Notes: generated by a model from the letters alone, not told the origin. A stretch of DNA of 64,000 bases from an uncultured Algibacter sp. (GCF_947495675.1 NZ_CANLZX010000006.1:1-64000); one strand, 5' to 3'. Shown: positions 42,384-53,068, counted from the stretch's first letter. Numbers and translations are program-made.

Positions 42384-45300
42384 ATGAATTTGAAAACTAA
42401 GCTATTTTTTATGGTATTATTGATGTTCAATATTACCATATTTGCACAAGATAGTACTACTATTAAAGGTACAGTTGTGGCAGCAGCAGATAACATACCA
42501 ATTCCGGGTGTTAACGTTATAGTGATGAATACTTCAAGAGGTTTTTCTACAGATTTTGATGGAAATTATCAAATTGAAGCAAAAAATGGAGATGTATTGC
42601 AATTTTCCTACATTGGTTATGTAACCCAAACAGTTATTGTTGCTAATCAAAAAACAATTAATGTATCATTAATAGAAGATGTTGCTACCTTGGATGAAGT
42701 AGTTGTTATTGGTTATGGAGACCAAAAACAAAAAACAATTACTAGTGCTTTAACTAAAGTGTCTGGTAAAGATCTTCAAGATGTATCAGTAGCTCGTGTT
42801 GAGGATGCGCTTCAAGGAAAAGTAGCAGGTTTAAGAATTCAAACAGTAGCATCAGAAGCTGGTGGAGACCCAAAAATAACATTAAGAGGGCCAGGTTCTA
42901 TAACAGGATCATCTTCGCCTTTAATAGTTGTTGATGGTGTTGTTTTAGGTAACGATGCAGATATCTTAGCTTCAATTGATAACAATAATATAGATTCTAT
43001 AAGTGTTTTAAAAGATGCTTCATCTGTAGCTATATACGGTTCTCGTGGTGCTAATGGTGTAATATTGGTAACATTAAAAAAGGGTATTTCTGGAACCACA
43101 AAATTCTCATATAATACATTTACAGGTTATAAATATGCTATTAATAACGATAACTTCAATACTTCAATAGCAGATGAGCGATCAAGATTAAATGGTTTAC
43201 AAAGTGTAGTTGATGGTATATCTTTAGATAGTGAGAACTATGATAGAGTTATTGGAGATTACAACTCTGCTTATGCAGAACTTGAAGCCATGGATTTTAT
43301 AGCCTCTTTAGGAGATGGTGAAAAAAACTGGCAAGATGAAGTTTTTAATGGTGGTGTTATTAAAAGTCACTCTTTAGCTGTAAGAGGTGGTACTGAGTTA
43401 ACTAGCTATACAGCTTCTTTGGGTTATCTTGAAGATGAAGGCATTGCTTTAACAGATAATTTCAAGAAATACAATGCAAGGATAAAAGTAGATAGTAAAT
43501 CGAAAAACAAAAAAATTAAATATGGTGCAAGTTTACGTATTAACTATAACGACCAAAATAAATTACCAGCAAGATTTACAGATCCATTAAGACAATATGG
43601 GCATTTGCCACTTCGTTTAAATGAAGAACATTTAAAATATGTTACTAATTTTTCTACTGATGTTGGTACATCAACCGATGCAGGAAAACTTTTTGAAAAC
43701 CTTGGAGTAGGGAGCTATGGTTTTTCAAGAGCTTTTGATCATGTGTTTACTGTAGACCCAAATGACCCAAGACGAATAGCAAGAGACCCTCAAACAGGTT
43801 TACCATTGGCTAGTGATTTAACATCTGGTGGCTTAACATTGTCAACAACAAAAAATGTGCATCCATTAGTACATTTCTTAGAAAGATCTAGAACAAAGAA
43901 AAAATTAAGCTTAAATGCCTCTTCTTATATTGATTTTGAATTAGCAAAAGGACTTAATTTTAGACAAACAGTTTCTGGTGTTTTTAGACATAATAAAAAT
44001 AATGATTTTGATTATTTATATGGTCAAGAAAATAGAGATCAAGAATCTTATCGTTTAGAGCGTAGAGACGAATTAAACCAATTCGCATTTGAATCATTAA
44101 TAAAGTATAAAAAGAATTTTGGTAAACATGATTTTAATTCAGTATTTGGATTTGAGTATACACAAAGAGACTTTTACAGACAAGAGACAGAGGCTGTAGG
44201 TTATACAAACGATTTTAATAATAATATTGCACTTGCAGATGGAGGTACCACGTATACTGATAATGGAACAGATAAGTTAGTTTCATATTTTGGTAGAGTT
44301 GATTACAATTACAATGAAAAATACTTATTGCAAGTATCTGCTCGTACCGATGGTAGTACAAGATTTGGACCTAATACCAGATTCGGATTTTTCCCAGCAG
44401 CTTCTGTAGGTTGGGTTATGTCAAATGAAGATTTCTTATCATCAAGTGATTTTGTGTCATTTTTAAAATTAAGAGCTAGTTATGGTGTTTCGGGTTCTAA
44501 TGAGATATCTAATAATATATTCGAATCTCTTTACAGATTTGAAGAAACATTTGGTACAGTTGGTTATAATGGACAAACAGGTGTTAAAGGTCTAACTTTA
44601 GCAAATCAAGATTTAGGTTGGGAAAAATTAATTGAGTTTAACCCAGGTATAGATGTTACATTTGGTAGAAGTCTTTTAAATTTAACCTTAGATTATTATA
44701 CAAGAACTAGTGAAGATTTAATTCTTTTTGCACCAGTAGCAGGTACTTATGGAGCCGATAATTGGTTGCAAAATATTGGTGAAGTTAAAAATGAAGGTGT
44801 TGAGTTAGAATTAAACTCTAGACTTATTACAAACGAAAACTTTAGCTGGTCTGCTTCAGGTCAATTTTCTTTAAACAGAAATAAGGTTATGAGTTTAGGA
44901 AATAGTGATCAAATAATTTCTGAAATTGCTCAAGATACAAGAGCTACACAGTTTATAGCAAAAGTAGGGCAACCAATAACTTCTTTTTATGGTTGGGTTT
45001 ACGAAAAAGAAATTCCACTAGAGTGGGTTGATAATCCATTTAACAGGTTTAACAACGATTTTGCTGATGTTTATGTGAAAGATTTAAATAATGATGGAAT
45101 TATAGATGATGAAGATAGAACTGAATTAGGAAGCCCATATCCAGATTTTACATGGGGTTTTAATTCTGATTTTAGATATCAAAATTTTGATTTCTCATTC
45201 CAATGGCAAGGTTCTCATGGAGCTGAAGTAAGAGTTGCAGATTTAGATCAGTTATATTATGCAAGTGAATCTGCCGTAAATGAAGTTGCTAATTTCCCAG

Positions 45301-45614
45301 ATAGAGATTTAACTGTGCATAGAAGATTTACAGATGATCATATTCAAGATGCTTCTTTTGTAACTTTAAGAAACATAACATTAGGTTTTACATTACCAGA
45401 GTCATTTACTTCAAAGAATAATATTGATAGACTAAGGTTTTATATAACTGGAGAAAATTTATTGTTCTTTACAGCTAAAGGTTATGAAGGATTCAATCCA
45501 GATGCATCTGGTCAAACATCAGATAACGCTAATACACCACTAACATCTGGTTACCAAAGAGGAGATGGTCCAGTAGTTAGAACAATTTCAGCAGGGATTA
45601 ACTTTCAATTTTAA
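42384..45614 (+). CDS. susC: SusC-like TonB-dependent transporter for alginate oligomers
   Basis: 1076 residues. Signal peptide (1-20), carboxypeptidase-D-like domain (about 25-105; IKGTVVAAADNIPIPGVNV), TonB-box region (DEVVVIGYG, about 108-116), plug domain (AGLRIQT...PLIVVDGV) and a 22-strand barrel ending in FQF. It imports oligo-alginate across the outer membrane with the SusD at 45621-47234. First gene of the operon susC-susD-SGBP-SGBP-PL7. Substrate assignment comes from the neighbouring lyases. Confidence 0.95.
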   Translation: MNLKTKLFFMVLLMFNITIFAQDSTTIKGTVVAAADNIPIPGVNVIVMNTSRGFSTDFDGNYQIEAKNGDVLQFSYIGYVTQTVIVANQKTINVSLIEDVATLDEVVVIGYGDQKQKTITSALTKVSGKDLQDVSVARVEDALQGKVAGLRIQTVASEAGGDPKITLRGPGSITGSSSPLIVVDGVVLGNDADILASIDNNNIDSISVLKDASSVAIYGSRGANGVILVTLKKGISGTTKFSYNTFTGYKYAINNDNFNTSIADERSRLNGLQSVVDGISLDSENYDRVIGDYNSAYAELEAMDFIASLGDGEKNWQDEVFNGGVIKSHSLAVRGGTELTSYTASLGYLEDEGIALTDNFKKYNARIKVDSKSKNKKIKYGASLRINYNDQNKLPARFTDPLRQYGHLPLRLNEEHLKYVTNFSTDVGTSTDAGKLFENLGVGSYGFSRAFDHVFTVDPNDPRRIARDPQTGLPLASDLTSGGLTLSTTKNVHPLVHFLERSRTKKKLSLNASSYIDFELAKGLNFRQTVSGVFRHNKNNDFDYLYGQENRDQESYRLERRDELNQFAFESLIKYKKNFGKHDFNSVFGFEYTQRDFYRQETEAVGYTNDFNNNIALADGGTTYTDNGTDKLVSYFGRVDYNYNEKYLLQVSARTDGSTRFGPNTRFGFFPAASVGWVMSNEDFLSSSDFVSFLKLRASYGVSGSNEISNNIFESLYRFEETFGTVGYNGQTGVKGLTLANQDLGWEKLIEFNPGIDVTFGRSLLNLTLDYYTRTSEDLILFAPVAGTYGADNWLQNIGEVKNEGVELELNSRLITNENFSWSASGQFSLNRNKVMSLGNSDQIISEIAQDTRATQFIAKVGQPITSFYGWVYEKEIPLEWVDNPFNRFNNDFADVYVKDLNNDGIIDDEDRTELGSPYPDFTWGFNSDFRYQNFDFSFQWQGSHGAEVRVADLDQLYYASESAVNEVANFPDRDLTVHRRFTDDHIQDASFVTLRNITLGFTLPESFTSKNNIDRLRFYITGENLLFFTAKGYEGFNPDASGQTSDNANTPLTSGYQRGDGPVVRTISAGINFQF

Positions 45615-45620
45615 TTAATT

Positions 45621-47234
45621 ATGAAAAATATATATAAAAAAATAATAGTTTGTTTTTCGCTTGTGGCTTTAGTTACAGGGTGTGAAAAAGAACTAGACCT
45701 AAGTAACCCAACTGCATTATCAATAGAAGAGTTACTACAAACTAATAATGGATTTGAATTATTGTCAAATGGTGTTTTAGATGCTTATCAAAAAGTTCCG
45801 GCAAATGAGTTTTTACTAATTGAGTTACGATCAGATAATGTAAGAGCTAATTCAGAAAACGGTAATTTCCCAGCAATCAACGCTTATAATGTAGATCCTA
45901 ATAATGGTGATGTATCAACATATTATTCTAATAATATGTCTACCATTAAACATGCTAATACGATTATTGATAATCGTTTTTTAGCGCCAGAAGATCAACA
46001 ATATACAGTTGGTGAAGCTTATTTTATGAGAGCATTATGTCATTTTAATTTGGTAAGAGCATATCAAAATGTACCATATGTTGATAAAGTTTTAGATATC
46101 ACTAAAAATGAAGCCTTAGATTACCCACAGTTACCAGAAGCAGATGTTTATGCTAAAATTATTGAAGATTTTAAAACATCAATTGCATACTTAGATGGTG
46201 TGGCGCAAAACAGATATCGCCCATCAAAAGGAGCTGCAATTTGTTTAGCTGCAAAAGCATATTTAAGTCAACCTAATCCAAATTATGATGAGGCAGAGCT
46301 TTTATTAGCATCTGTTGTAGAAAATAATGGAGCTTATAATTATGATTTAATTTTCACAGAAAGAGATAATGCTGAGCAGTTTGTGTTTAATGCAGACCCT
46401 TTAGATCCTTCAATAGATATTTTAACAGATGGTGAGTATTATGCCAATCTAGCTATCAATTATGGTAATGTATTTGGTAACCAGTTTACAGGTGATTATT
46501 CAGAATCAGAAATAGTACTAGATGGAGATTGGTCAAATAATTCAGGTTTTGAAATTAATGATGAAGTTATTTTTTCAATTGCATATGACCTTGTTAGTAG
46601 TGATAATTATACAACTAGTGATAGTGGTTTAGGTGATCAAGTAGAAACTGATTCAGAGTCACATAGTTTTGCTATGACATTGCAAGGGCCTTCAAATGGT
46701 GTAAATATTGCTTCGCTTGATTTTTTAGAAGTTATGACTCCAGAACTACAACCTGTTAGATTTCCAGCTTCAGTAAATCCTATTGAATATGGTTCTTTCC
46801 TTTCTAATAATACTGTTGATGTTTTTAATACAAAATTCCCAACAAATGGAGAGATTGGAGATAATGACTGGATTGTTTTAAGATATGCCGATGTATTATT
46901 GTTATATGCAGAATCTATTTTAAGACCTAATGAAAATGATAGTACTACAGACCAAAGAGCAATTGATGCTTTTAATCAAGTGAGATCAAGAGCAGGACTA
47001 GAAGAAGTAGCTAATCTAACTAAAGAAGAATTATTAGCAGAGCGAAGAGTTGAGTTTGTATACGAAAACCAACGTTTATACGATTTAATAAGATTTGGTG
47101 AAGCTGATACAGTATTAAAAGACTTTTCAAATCAAAATAGTTTATTTTATACAAACGAGAAAAAATTCCTTCCTTTTCCACAAAGAGAAATAGACAACAT
47201 ACCTAATTTTTATAAACAAAACAACGGTTACTAA
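45621..47234 (+). CDS. susD: SusD-like surface glycan-binding lipoprotein
   Basis: 537 residues. Lipobox LVTGC near residue 21; typical RagB/SusD features: an N-terminal helical TPR-like part (YFMRALCHFNLVRAYQNVPYV) and a C-terminal part with VRSRAGLEEV and ERRVEFVYENQRLYDLIRFG. It caps the SusC channel and binds alginate oligosaccharides. Begins 6 bases after susC. Confidence 0.95.
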   Translation: MKNIYKKIIVCFSLVALVTGCEKELDLSNPTALSIEELLQTNNGFELLSNGVLDAYQKVPANEFLLIELRSDNVRANSENGNFPAINAYNVDPNNGDVSTYYSNNMSTIKHANTIIDNRFLAPEDQQYTVGEAYFMRALCHFNLVRAYQNVPYVDKVLDITKNEALDYPQLPEADVYAKIIEDFKTSIAYLDGVAQNRYRPSKGAAICLAAKAYLSQPNPNYDEAELLLASVVENNGAYNYDLIFTERDNAEQFVFNADPLDPSIDILTDGEYYANLAINYGNVFGNQFTGDYSESEIVLDGDWSNNSGFEINDEVIFSIAYDLVSSDNYTTSDSGLGDQVETDSESHSFAMTLQGPSNGVNIASLDFLEVMTPELQPVRFPASVNPIEYGSFLSNNTVDVFNTKFPTNGEIGDNDWIVLRYADVLLLYAESILRPNENDSTTDQRAIDAFNQVRSRAGLEEVANLTKEELLAERRVEFVYENQRLYDLIRFGEADTVLKDFSNQNSLFYTNEKKFLPFPQREIDNIPNFYKQNNGY

Positions 47235-47246
47235 AATATCATAATT

Positions 47247-48422
47247 ATGAAAAAATATTTGTTTAATTTAAAATATATAGCTTTAGGAACATTTGTTTCT
47301 TTAACTGCTTGTGTTAGCGACGATTTAGCTAACGTAGGTGATCTAGAAGATATTACAGGTCCAACACCTTTTTATAACTTAACTGACGTTTCTTCTTCAG
47401 AATTTGATTGTAATGATGTTGAATTATCGGCTAATTATGAATTTAATTTTCAAGCGGGTTCAAATTTAGCAGTAAATGGTACAAATTATGAATGGACCAT
47501 TTTACCTTCAGAGGGTGTTACTTTAATAAATAAAGACTTACCTATATTAAAGCAATCTATAGATGCAGAGTTAGCAGAAATTGTAGCTCTAGAAAAAGAA
47601 ATTGCTAGACGCGAGTTTAAAATACCATGTGAAGCTAACGCTAGTAAAGTTGCTGTTTTAGAAGCAGAAATTGCAGACTTTGAAGCACAATTAGCTACAG
47701 CACAAGCATCACTTTCAGATGAAACTATACAAAACGTTTCAGATTTAGAAAGTCAAATTGCTAATTTAGAACCAGCAACATTACAAGATAGAGAGTTAAT
47801 ATTTTCTTTTCCTGGCCCTGGTGATTATACTGTTGGTTTAACAGTAACAGATAACCTAGGTAAATCTGATTACACAGAAAAATTAGTAACAATAAACCAA
47901 GCAGTACCAACTATTCCAGTACCAGAAATAGGAGAACCTAGTTTTGATGATGGTACTTTATTTGATGGAACAGGTGATGGTAGAGATTCATGGAGAGCTC
48001 CAAGTAGTTCTAAATGGGGTTCTGTTTTTCAAATAAATACAAAATCTGAGTTAGGTATATTACCTGATGGTTATCAAGCAGCTAAATTCCCTGCAGATGG
48101 TACCAGAGTTGGTTATCAAGAAATTGAAGTAACTCCAGGAGCTACTTACGTGTTAACTTACTTTAGTGCTTTAGAAAGTAATTCTTTTGGAGACATTACA
48201 GTATCTATAATAAATACCAATGCTACAACTCTTGAAGAAGCAAAATTAGAAGCGAATATTATTGCTTCTAGAACAGATAATAATGTTGGAAGAGTAGATG
48301 ATGTTTTCAAAAAACATGCAATCACATTTGAAGCTGGTGAAAATGAATCAGTAATCATATTACTAACCAATTCTGGTGTTGAAGGTAGATTAGATGCATT
48401 TGCTATATCAGTAAAACAATAA
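47247..48422 (+). CDS. Surface lipoprotein: PKD fold interrupted by a coiled coil, plus jelly roll
   Basis: 391 residues. Lipobox SLTAC (C22). An early PKD-like half (about 65-95, YEWTILPSEGV) is followed by about 90 residues of helix with two Cys and strong heptads (about 100-175), and only then the rest of the PKD fold (FSFPGPGDYTVGLTVTD, about 190-215). A C-terminal beta-rich module (about 225-391) ends DAFAISV, like a carbohydrate-binding domain. It takes the SusE/SusF position and should bind alginate at the surface. Confidence 0.75.
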   Translation: MKKYLFNLKYIALGTFVSLTACVSDDLANVGDLEDITGPTPFYNLTDVSSSEFDCNDVELSANYEFNFQAGSNLAVNGTNYEWTILPSEGVTLINKDLPILKQSIDAELAEIVALEKEIARREFKIPCEANASKVAVLEAEIADFEAQLATAQASLSDETIQNVSDLESQIANLEPATLQDRELIFSFPGPGDYTVGLTVTDNLGKSDYTEKLVTINQAVPTIPVPEIGEPSFDDGTLFDGTGDGRDSWRAPSSSKWGSVFQINTKSELGILPDGYQAAKFPADGTRVGYQEIEVTPGATYVLTYFSALESNSFGDITVSIINTNATTLEEAKLEANIIASRTDNNVGRVDDVFKKHAITFEAGENESVIILLTNSGVEGRLDAFAISVKQ

Positions 48423-48444
48423 AATAATTTAAAAAATTAATATT

Positions 48445-49944
48445 ATGATTTATAAATTAGTAAAAAAACAAAATAGAAGTATTCTTGCACTATTTTTTAT
48501 GTTTTTAGGATTTATTTCATGTTATGATAGTGGTTACGAAGAGTTTGTAGCACCAACAGGAAATGTTAACAATATACAGCCTAATACATTATTTACAACT
48601 AGTGCCAATGCCGATAATAATTTGGCAATTGTATTTAGAAGTTATTCAACAGATGCTGCAACTTATTTATGGGATTTTGGCGATGGTAACACTTCAACAG
48701 AAGCTAATCCAGATTATGCATATTCTACTGGAGGTTTATATATAGTTACTTTAACTACAACGAGTTCTGACGGTTTGGTTACTGAAGCAACATCAACAGT
48801 AGCACCTATTTTTGTAGATTTCAATTTTTCAGCAATAGATTCAGAAGTAACTTTTGAAAATTTAACATCTGGAGCCAATTCATTGGTATGGGATTTTGGT
48901 GATGGAGATACATTAGATTGGAACTCTGAAGATACTGAAGAAGATCCAGATTTTAACCCTATTCATGCTTATAAAACTGCTGAAACTTTTCAAGTAACCT
49001 TAACTGCTACTAATTATTTGGGAGCAAAAGTTTCTGTGTCTAAAAATATTGAAGGTTTAGTATTATCAACAGTTCCAGATTTTTCTTTTGATGTTTCATC
49101 ATTAACTGTAGATTTTACAGACGAATCTGTTTTAGCTGTTTCACATAGTTGGGATTTTGGAGATGGTAATTCTTCAACAGAAGTTAGTCCAACTCATACC
49201 TACGCAACAAAAGGTACTTACGATGTAACATTAACCACAACAAATGATGCTGGTGTATCAAGAAGTATTACAAAAGCAGTTCCTGTAGGTGGTGTAGAAC
49301 CAACATTTAAAGCTATTGTTCTTAATAGTACTTGTAATGATCATACAACTAACACTGGTGATAATGCAGATGCTTGGGACATGACACCAAACTCTACAGT
49401 AGTTGATGATGTTTTAGGCACAATAGATAGCCCTTACAGAGCCATTTGGAATAATTCTGAACTAGCAGATTGGCTTGCCGCTAATTGTGGTGATGCAGAT
49501 GAGCAACCAGGTTCAACAAGTGATGGCAATAAATTTGGTCCAGATGCTGGCGGCGGAAGAGGTGTTAAATTAAACGAAGCTTGTCGTCGTCTTTACCAAG
49601 TTGTAAATGTAGAGGCAGGAGTAGAATATTCATTTACCATTGATACACGCTCTGAAGCAGAAGGAATTAATACTGAAGTATTCATTTTAAACAATGAAAT
49701 AACTTCTGAAGATGCTATTAATACTATAGCTGAACGCGACGCAAATGCAGATGCATATTTATTAATTGATAATGACTTTAATAGTTCTAAGTCTTCAAGT
49801 ACTAAAGATACTTTTACAACAAGCACATTTACATTTAAAGCAACAACAAATACTGCTGTTATTTATGTAAGATCATCAAGCGCAGTTGATAGTAGTAATG
49901 AGGTATTTATAGATAATATAGATATTATTACTCCTGGATTTTAA
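48445..49944 (+). CDS. Surface lipoprotein with three PKD repeats and a binding module
   Basis: 499 residues. Lipobox GFISC near residue 26. Three PKD domains are marked by YLWDFGDGNTST, LVWDFGDGDTLD and HSWDFGDGNSST and by the HAY/HTY and VTLT motifs. Residues about 300-499 form a beta-rich module with four Cys (CNDH, CGD, CRR) ending EVFIDNIDIITPGF, probably alginate-binding. It is the second SusE/F-like surface protein of the operon. Confidence 0.78.
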   Translation: MIYKLVKKQNRSILALFFMFLGFISCYDSGYEEFVAPTGNVNNIQPNTLFTTSANADNNLAIVFRSYSTDAATYLWDFGDGNTSTEANPDYAYSTGGLYIVTLTTTSSDGLVTEATSTVAPIFVDFNFSAIDSEVTFENLTSGANSLVWDFGDGDTLDWNSEDTEEDPDFNPIHAYKTAETFQVTLTATNYLGAKVSVSKNIEGLVLSTVPDFSFDVSSLTVDFTDESVLAVSHSWDFGDGNSSTEVSPTHTYATKGTYDVTLTTTNDAGVSRSITKAVPVGGVEPTFKAIVLNSTCNDHTTNTGDNADAWDMTPNSTVVDDVLGTIDSPYRAIWNNSELADWLAANCGDADEQPGSTSDGNKFGPDAGGGRGVKLNEACRRLYQVVNVEAGVEYSFTIDTRSEAEGINTEVFILNNEITSEDAINTIAERDANADAYLLIDNDFNSSKSSSTKDTFTTSTFTFKATTNTAVIYVRSSSAVDSSNEVFIDNIDIITPGF

Positions 49945-49979
49945 TTTTAATGTAATCCAGCATAATTAATAAGTTAAAC

Positions 49980-50900
49980 ATGAAACACTTCCGAAAAGAA
50001 ATATTAGGTATTTTATTAATAACATTTCTATCTGTAAACGCTGCTTGTCAAGCACAAAAAAGCAGCGTTTCAGAATCGGATGTTAAAATTGAAAAAAAGA
50101 AAAAGAAAAAGAAGAAAAAAAAGAAAGTAAGACTACCAGATATTGATTTAAGTCATTGGAAAGTAACTTTACCTGTAACTAATAGTAAAGGTAAACCTTA
50201 TGAAATTAGTCCACCAGAAATTCTAGATTTTGCTAATATTGAAGTTGCAAAACCATACATGTACATAGATTCTACAAAAGGAGCTATAGTGTTTCATGCT
50301 ATGCCAACAGATTCTAAAACTGCAAATACAAAATATACCCGATCAGAATTAAGAGAACAAATGGAACCCGGTAATAATAATAAAAACTGGAAATTTGCAG
50401 ATGGTGCTTACATGCGAGGGGTATTAGAAATGGGTGAAACTACTAAAGCTTCAGATGGAAAATATCACAGAACCATAATCATGCAAATTCACGGCCGATT
50501 AACAAATGAACAACGTGATTTAATCGGAGAGGATGATAATAACGCTCCACCAATATTGAAAATATATTGGGATAATGGTAAGGTTAGGGTTAAAACAAAA
50601 GTTCTTAAAAATTTAAATGCTACAGATAATGAATTACTTCATGAAGATGCATGGGACAATGACGAAGGCTTTAATTTTGAACAAGAAGTTGGATTTAGAA
50701 AATTTTCTCTAGAAGTTAAAGTTTCTGAAGGCAAAATGGTAATAATTTTAAATGGTAATGAATATAAAGTTTATGAAAATATACACATGAGAAGATGGGG
50801 TATTTTTGAAAACTATTTTAAAGCAGGAAATTATTTTCAATCAAGAGATGAAGGAGCATATTCCAAAATAATGTATTATGAACTAGAGGTAAGTCATTAA
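49980..50900 (+). CDS. PL7 alginate lyase with poly-lysine linker
   Basis: 306 residues. A signal peptide with possible lipidation Cys (C23) is followed by eleven Lys in a row (39-49) and a PL7 jelly roll from residue 52. Catalytic motifs are all present: RSELR (R121-R125), QIH (H171) and YFKAGNYFQ (Y279-Q287). It is an endo- or exolytic alginate lyase; subtype cannot be read. The lysine run could bind the polyanionic substrate or cell-surface polymers. Last gene of the susC operon. Confidence 0.92.
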   Translation: MKHFRKEILGILLITFLSVNAACQAQKSSVSESDVKIEKKKKKKKKKKKVRLPDIDLSHWKVTLPVTNSKGKPYEISPPEILDFANIEVAKPYMYIDSTKGAIVFHAMPTDSKTANTKYTRSELREQMEPGNNNKNWKFADGAYMRGVLEMGETTKASDGKYHRTIIMQIHGRLTNEQRDLIGEDDNNAPPILKIYWDNGKVRVKTKVLKNLNATDNELLHEDAWDNDEGFNFEQEVGFRKFSLEVKVSEGKMVIILNGNEYKVYENIHMRRWGIFENYFKAGNYFQSRDEGAYSKIMYYELEVSH

Positions 50901-50960
50901 TTAATAATGTTATTTTTGCATTATTAAATTAATGAATAGAGAATTTTAAATTAAGAAGTA

Positions 50961-51671
50961 ATGAAATTAGAAACACTTTCAATAAATGAGAACCAAAATC
51001 TACAGAATACTATAATTAGTAAAATAGGAGATTTAATTAATTTTAAAAATCTTGAACCTGGCGATAAACTTCCATCTGAAAGAATGTTATCTGAAAAATT
51101 CAAAGTAAGCAGAAGTAATGTAAGAGATGCCATTCAAAAATTAGAGTTTTATGGTTTGTTAAAATCAATTCCTCAAAGTGGAACTTTTGTTGCTAATATT
51201 GGAGTAATAGCAATGAATGGTATGATTGAAGACATATTAAGATTAGAATCATCAGATTTTAAATCTTTGGTAGAAACAAGAATATTATTAGAGTTAAAAA
51301 CAGTAAGATTAGCTGCTTTAAGACGTTCTGAAGAAGATTTAAATAATATAAAAGCAGCCCTAGATGCTTATAGTGAAAAAGTGTTGTTAGGAGAAAAAGC
51401 AGTTCAGGAAGATTTACTTTTTCACTTAGCAATAGCAAAAGCTAGCGGAAACAGTACGATAAATGCCTTTATGTTAACCATTACGCCACAAATAATTATG
51501 GATTTTGAAAAGTACCATGTTTGTGATAAAAAAATGTCTGTTGAAGCCATTGATGAACATACAGAAATTTATGAAGCCATAAAAAATCAAGATTCTAAAA
51601 TGGCAAAACAAAAAATGAAAGATCATTTTAGCGTTCTATACCAATATTGTTATAACGTGAAATCGGCATAA
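50961..51671 (+). CDS. FadR-subfamily GntR regulator of the alginate locus
   Basis: 236 residues. N-terminal winged helix (about 20-80: PGDKLPSERMLSEKFKVSRSNVRDAI) and a C-terminal all-helical FCD domain (about 95-225) with His residues fit for metal/ligand binding (FHLAIAKASGN, DEHTEIYEAI, KMKDHFSVLY). FCD members such as UxuR sense sugar acids and bind TGGTnnACCA-type sites; matching palindromes precede four genes in this window. A likely inducer is DEH, KDG or an unsaturated uronate. A TATTTTTG box (50911-50918) may be its promoter. Confidence 0.85.
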   Translation: MKLETLSINENQNLQNTIISKIGDLINFKNLEPGDKLPSERMLSEKFKVSRSNVRDAIQKLEFYGLLKSIPQSGTFVANIGVIAMNGMIEDILRLESSDFKSLVETRILLELKTVRLAALRRSEEDLNNIKAALDAYSEKVLLGEKAVQEDLLFHLAIAKASGNSTINAFMLTITPQIIMDFEKYHVCDKKMSVEAIDEHTEIYEAIKNQDSKMAKQKMKDHFSVLYQYCYNVKSA

Positions 51672-51718
51672 TTTTAAAATAAGATTATAAATAAATTAAT
51701 AGTACAAAAACTTTAAAT

Positions 51719-53008
51719 ATGAAATTAAAAGGATTAAGATGGTGGATTATCGGTTTAATATTTTTAGCTACGGTTATAAATTATATCGACCGTAGTGCCT
51801 TAGCCATAATGTGGGGGAATGAGAACGTAGAAGGTTCTATTTCTCAATCATTAGGATTAACTAAAAATGACTATAGTTTAATACTAAACATTTTTATGGT
51901 AGCTTATGCTTTAGGACAATTGTTTTCAGGTAAACTTTTTGATAAAGTAGGAACTAGATTGGGTTATGTAATAAGCATTGGTGTTTGGGGTATATCTTCA
52001 TTCATGCACTCAACAGTAAGAGGCTTATTCTCAATTGCTTTTTTTAGAAGTACATTAGGATTATCTGAAGCAGGAAACTGGCCAGGAGGTGTTAAAAGTA
52101 ATGCCGAATGGTTTCCAATTAAAGAGCGTGCCATTGCACAAGGTTTATTTAATGCAGGTGCTTCTATAGGATCTGTAATTGCACCACCATTTATAGCTTC
52201 ACTTTTTGTTGCTTTTGGCTGGAGAATAACTTTTATGGTAATAGGTTCTTTTGGAATCATTTGGATAATTCCTTGGTTACTTATCAATAAAGCAGGGCCT
52301 AAAAAACACCCTTGGATAACTCAAGAAGAACAAAAATATATTATAGAGGGACAAAGTTTAGCCGATCAAAACGCAACTGAAGATACTAAAGGTAAAACTC
52401 TAAGTGAAATTCTTTCGTATAAAGAATCTTGGGCTGTTGTAATTGGTAGATTCTTTTTAGAGCCAATCTGGTGGCTATTTGTAGGTTGGATGCCAATCTA
52501 TTTGTTTGATGTTTATGGCTTTAATGTAAAAGAAGTAGGAATGTTTTTATGGGTGCCTTATGTTGGTGCAGCTGTAGGTAGTATTCTTGGAGGATTTGTA
52601 TCTGGAAAAATTATTGCTAAAACAAATTCAATTGATAAAGGTAGAAAAACAACAATTTTTATTGGAGGTGTAATAATGCTATTAGGTTTAATAGCAACCG
52701 TATTAATGGGTGATACTGCAGAGAAATTTGTTGCAATTGTTTTCTTTGTATTATTTGGATTCCAATTTGCTATTAGTAATGTTCAAACACTTCCAAGTGA
52801 CTTTTTTAGCGGAAAATCTGTAGGGTCATTAGCAGGATTAGGGGGAATGATTGGAGTATTCTCTGTAATTATTATGAACTTTTTAGTTCCTATAGTTGTT
52901 GAGAAATTCTCTTATACACCAATATTTGTGGCTATAGCAATATTTGTTCCACTTGGTGTTGGTGCAATTTACTTCTTTGCTAGAAATATTGAATCAGTAG
53001 AAAAATAA
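51719..53008 (+). CDS. MFS transporter, hexuronate (ExuT)-like
   Basis: 429 residues, about 12 membrane helices, with the anion:cation symporter motifs of the ExuT/GudP clade: YIDRSALAIMWG in TM1 and an LFDKVGTRLG motif A after TM2, and EAGNWPGGVK in TM4. It should carry uronates, here probably unsaturated monouronates or DEH released by PL17, across the inner membrane. It lies between the regulator and the reductase genes, as in other alginate loci. Confidence 0.85.
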   Translation: MKLKGLRWWIIGLIFLATVINYIDRSALAIMWGNENVEGSISQSLGLTKNDYSLILNIFMVAYALGQLFSGKLFDKVGTRLGYVISIGVWGISSFMHSTVRGLFSIAFFRSTLGLSEAGNWPGGVKSNAEWFPIKERAIAQGLFNAGASIGSVIAPPFIASLFVAFGWRITFMVIGSFGIIWIIPWLLINKAGPKKHPWITQEEQKYIIEGQSLADQNATEDTKGKTLSEILSYKESWAVVIGRFFLEPIWWLFVGWMPIYLFDVYGFNVKEVGMFLWVPYVGAAVGSILGGFVSGKIIAKTNSIDKGRKTTIFIGGVIMLLGLIATVLMGDTAEKFVAIVFFVLFGFQFAISNVQTLPSDFFSGKSVGSLAGLGGMIGVFSVIIMNFLVPIVVEKFSYTPIFVAIAIFVPLGVGAIYFFARNIESVEK

Positions 53009-53068
53009 ATAAATAAGTAGAAAAATAAATAATAAAACAAATATTAATAAAATTTAAATTTAAATAAA

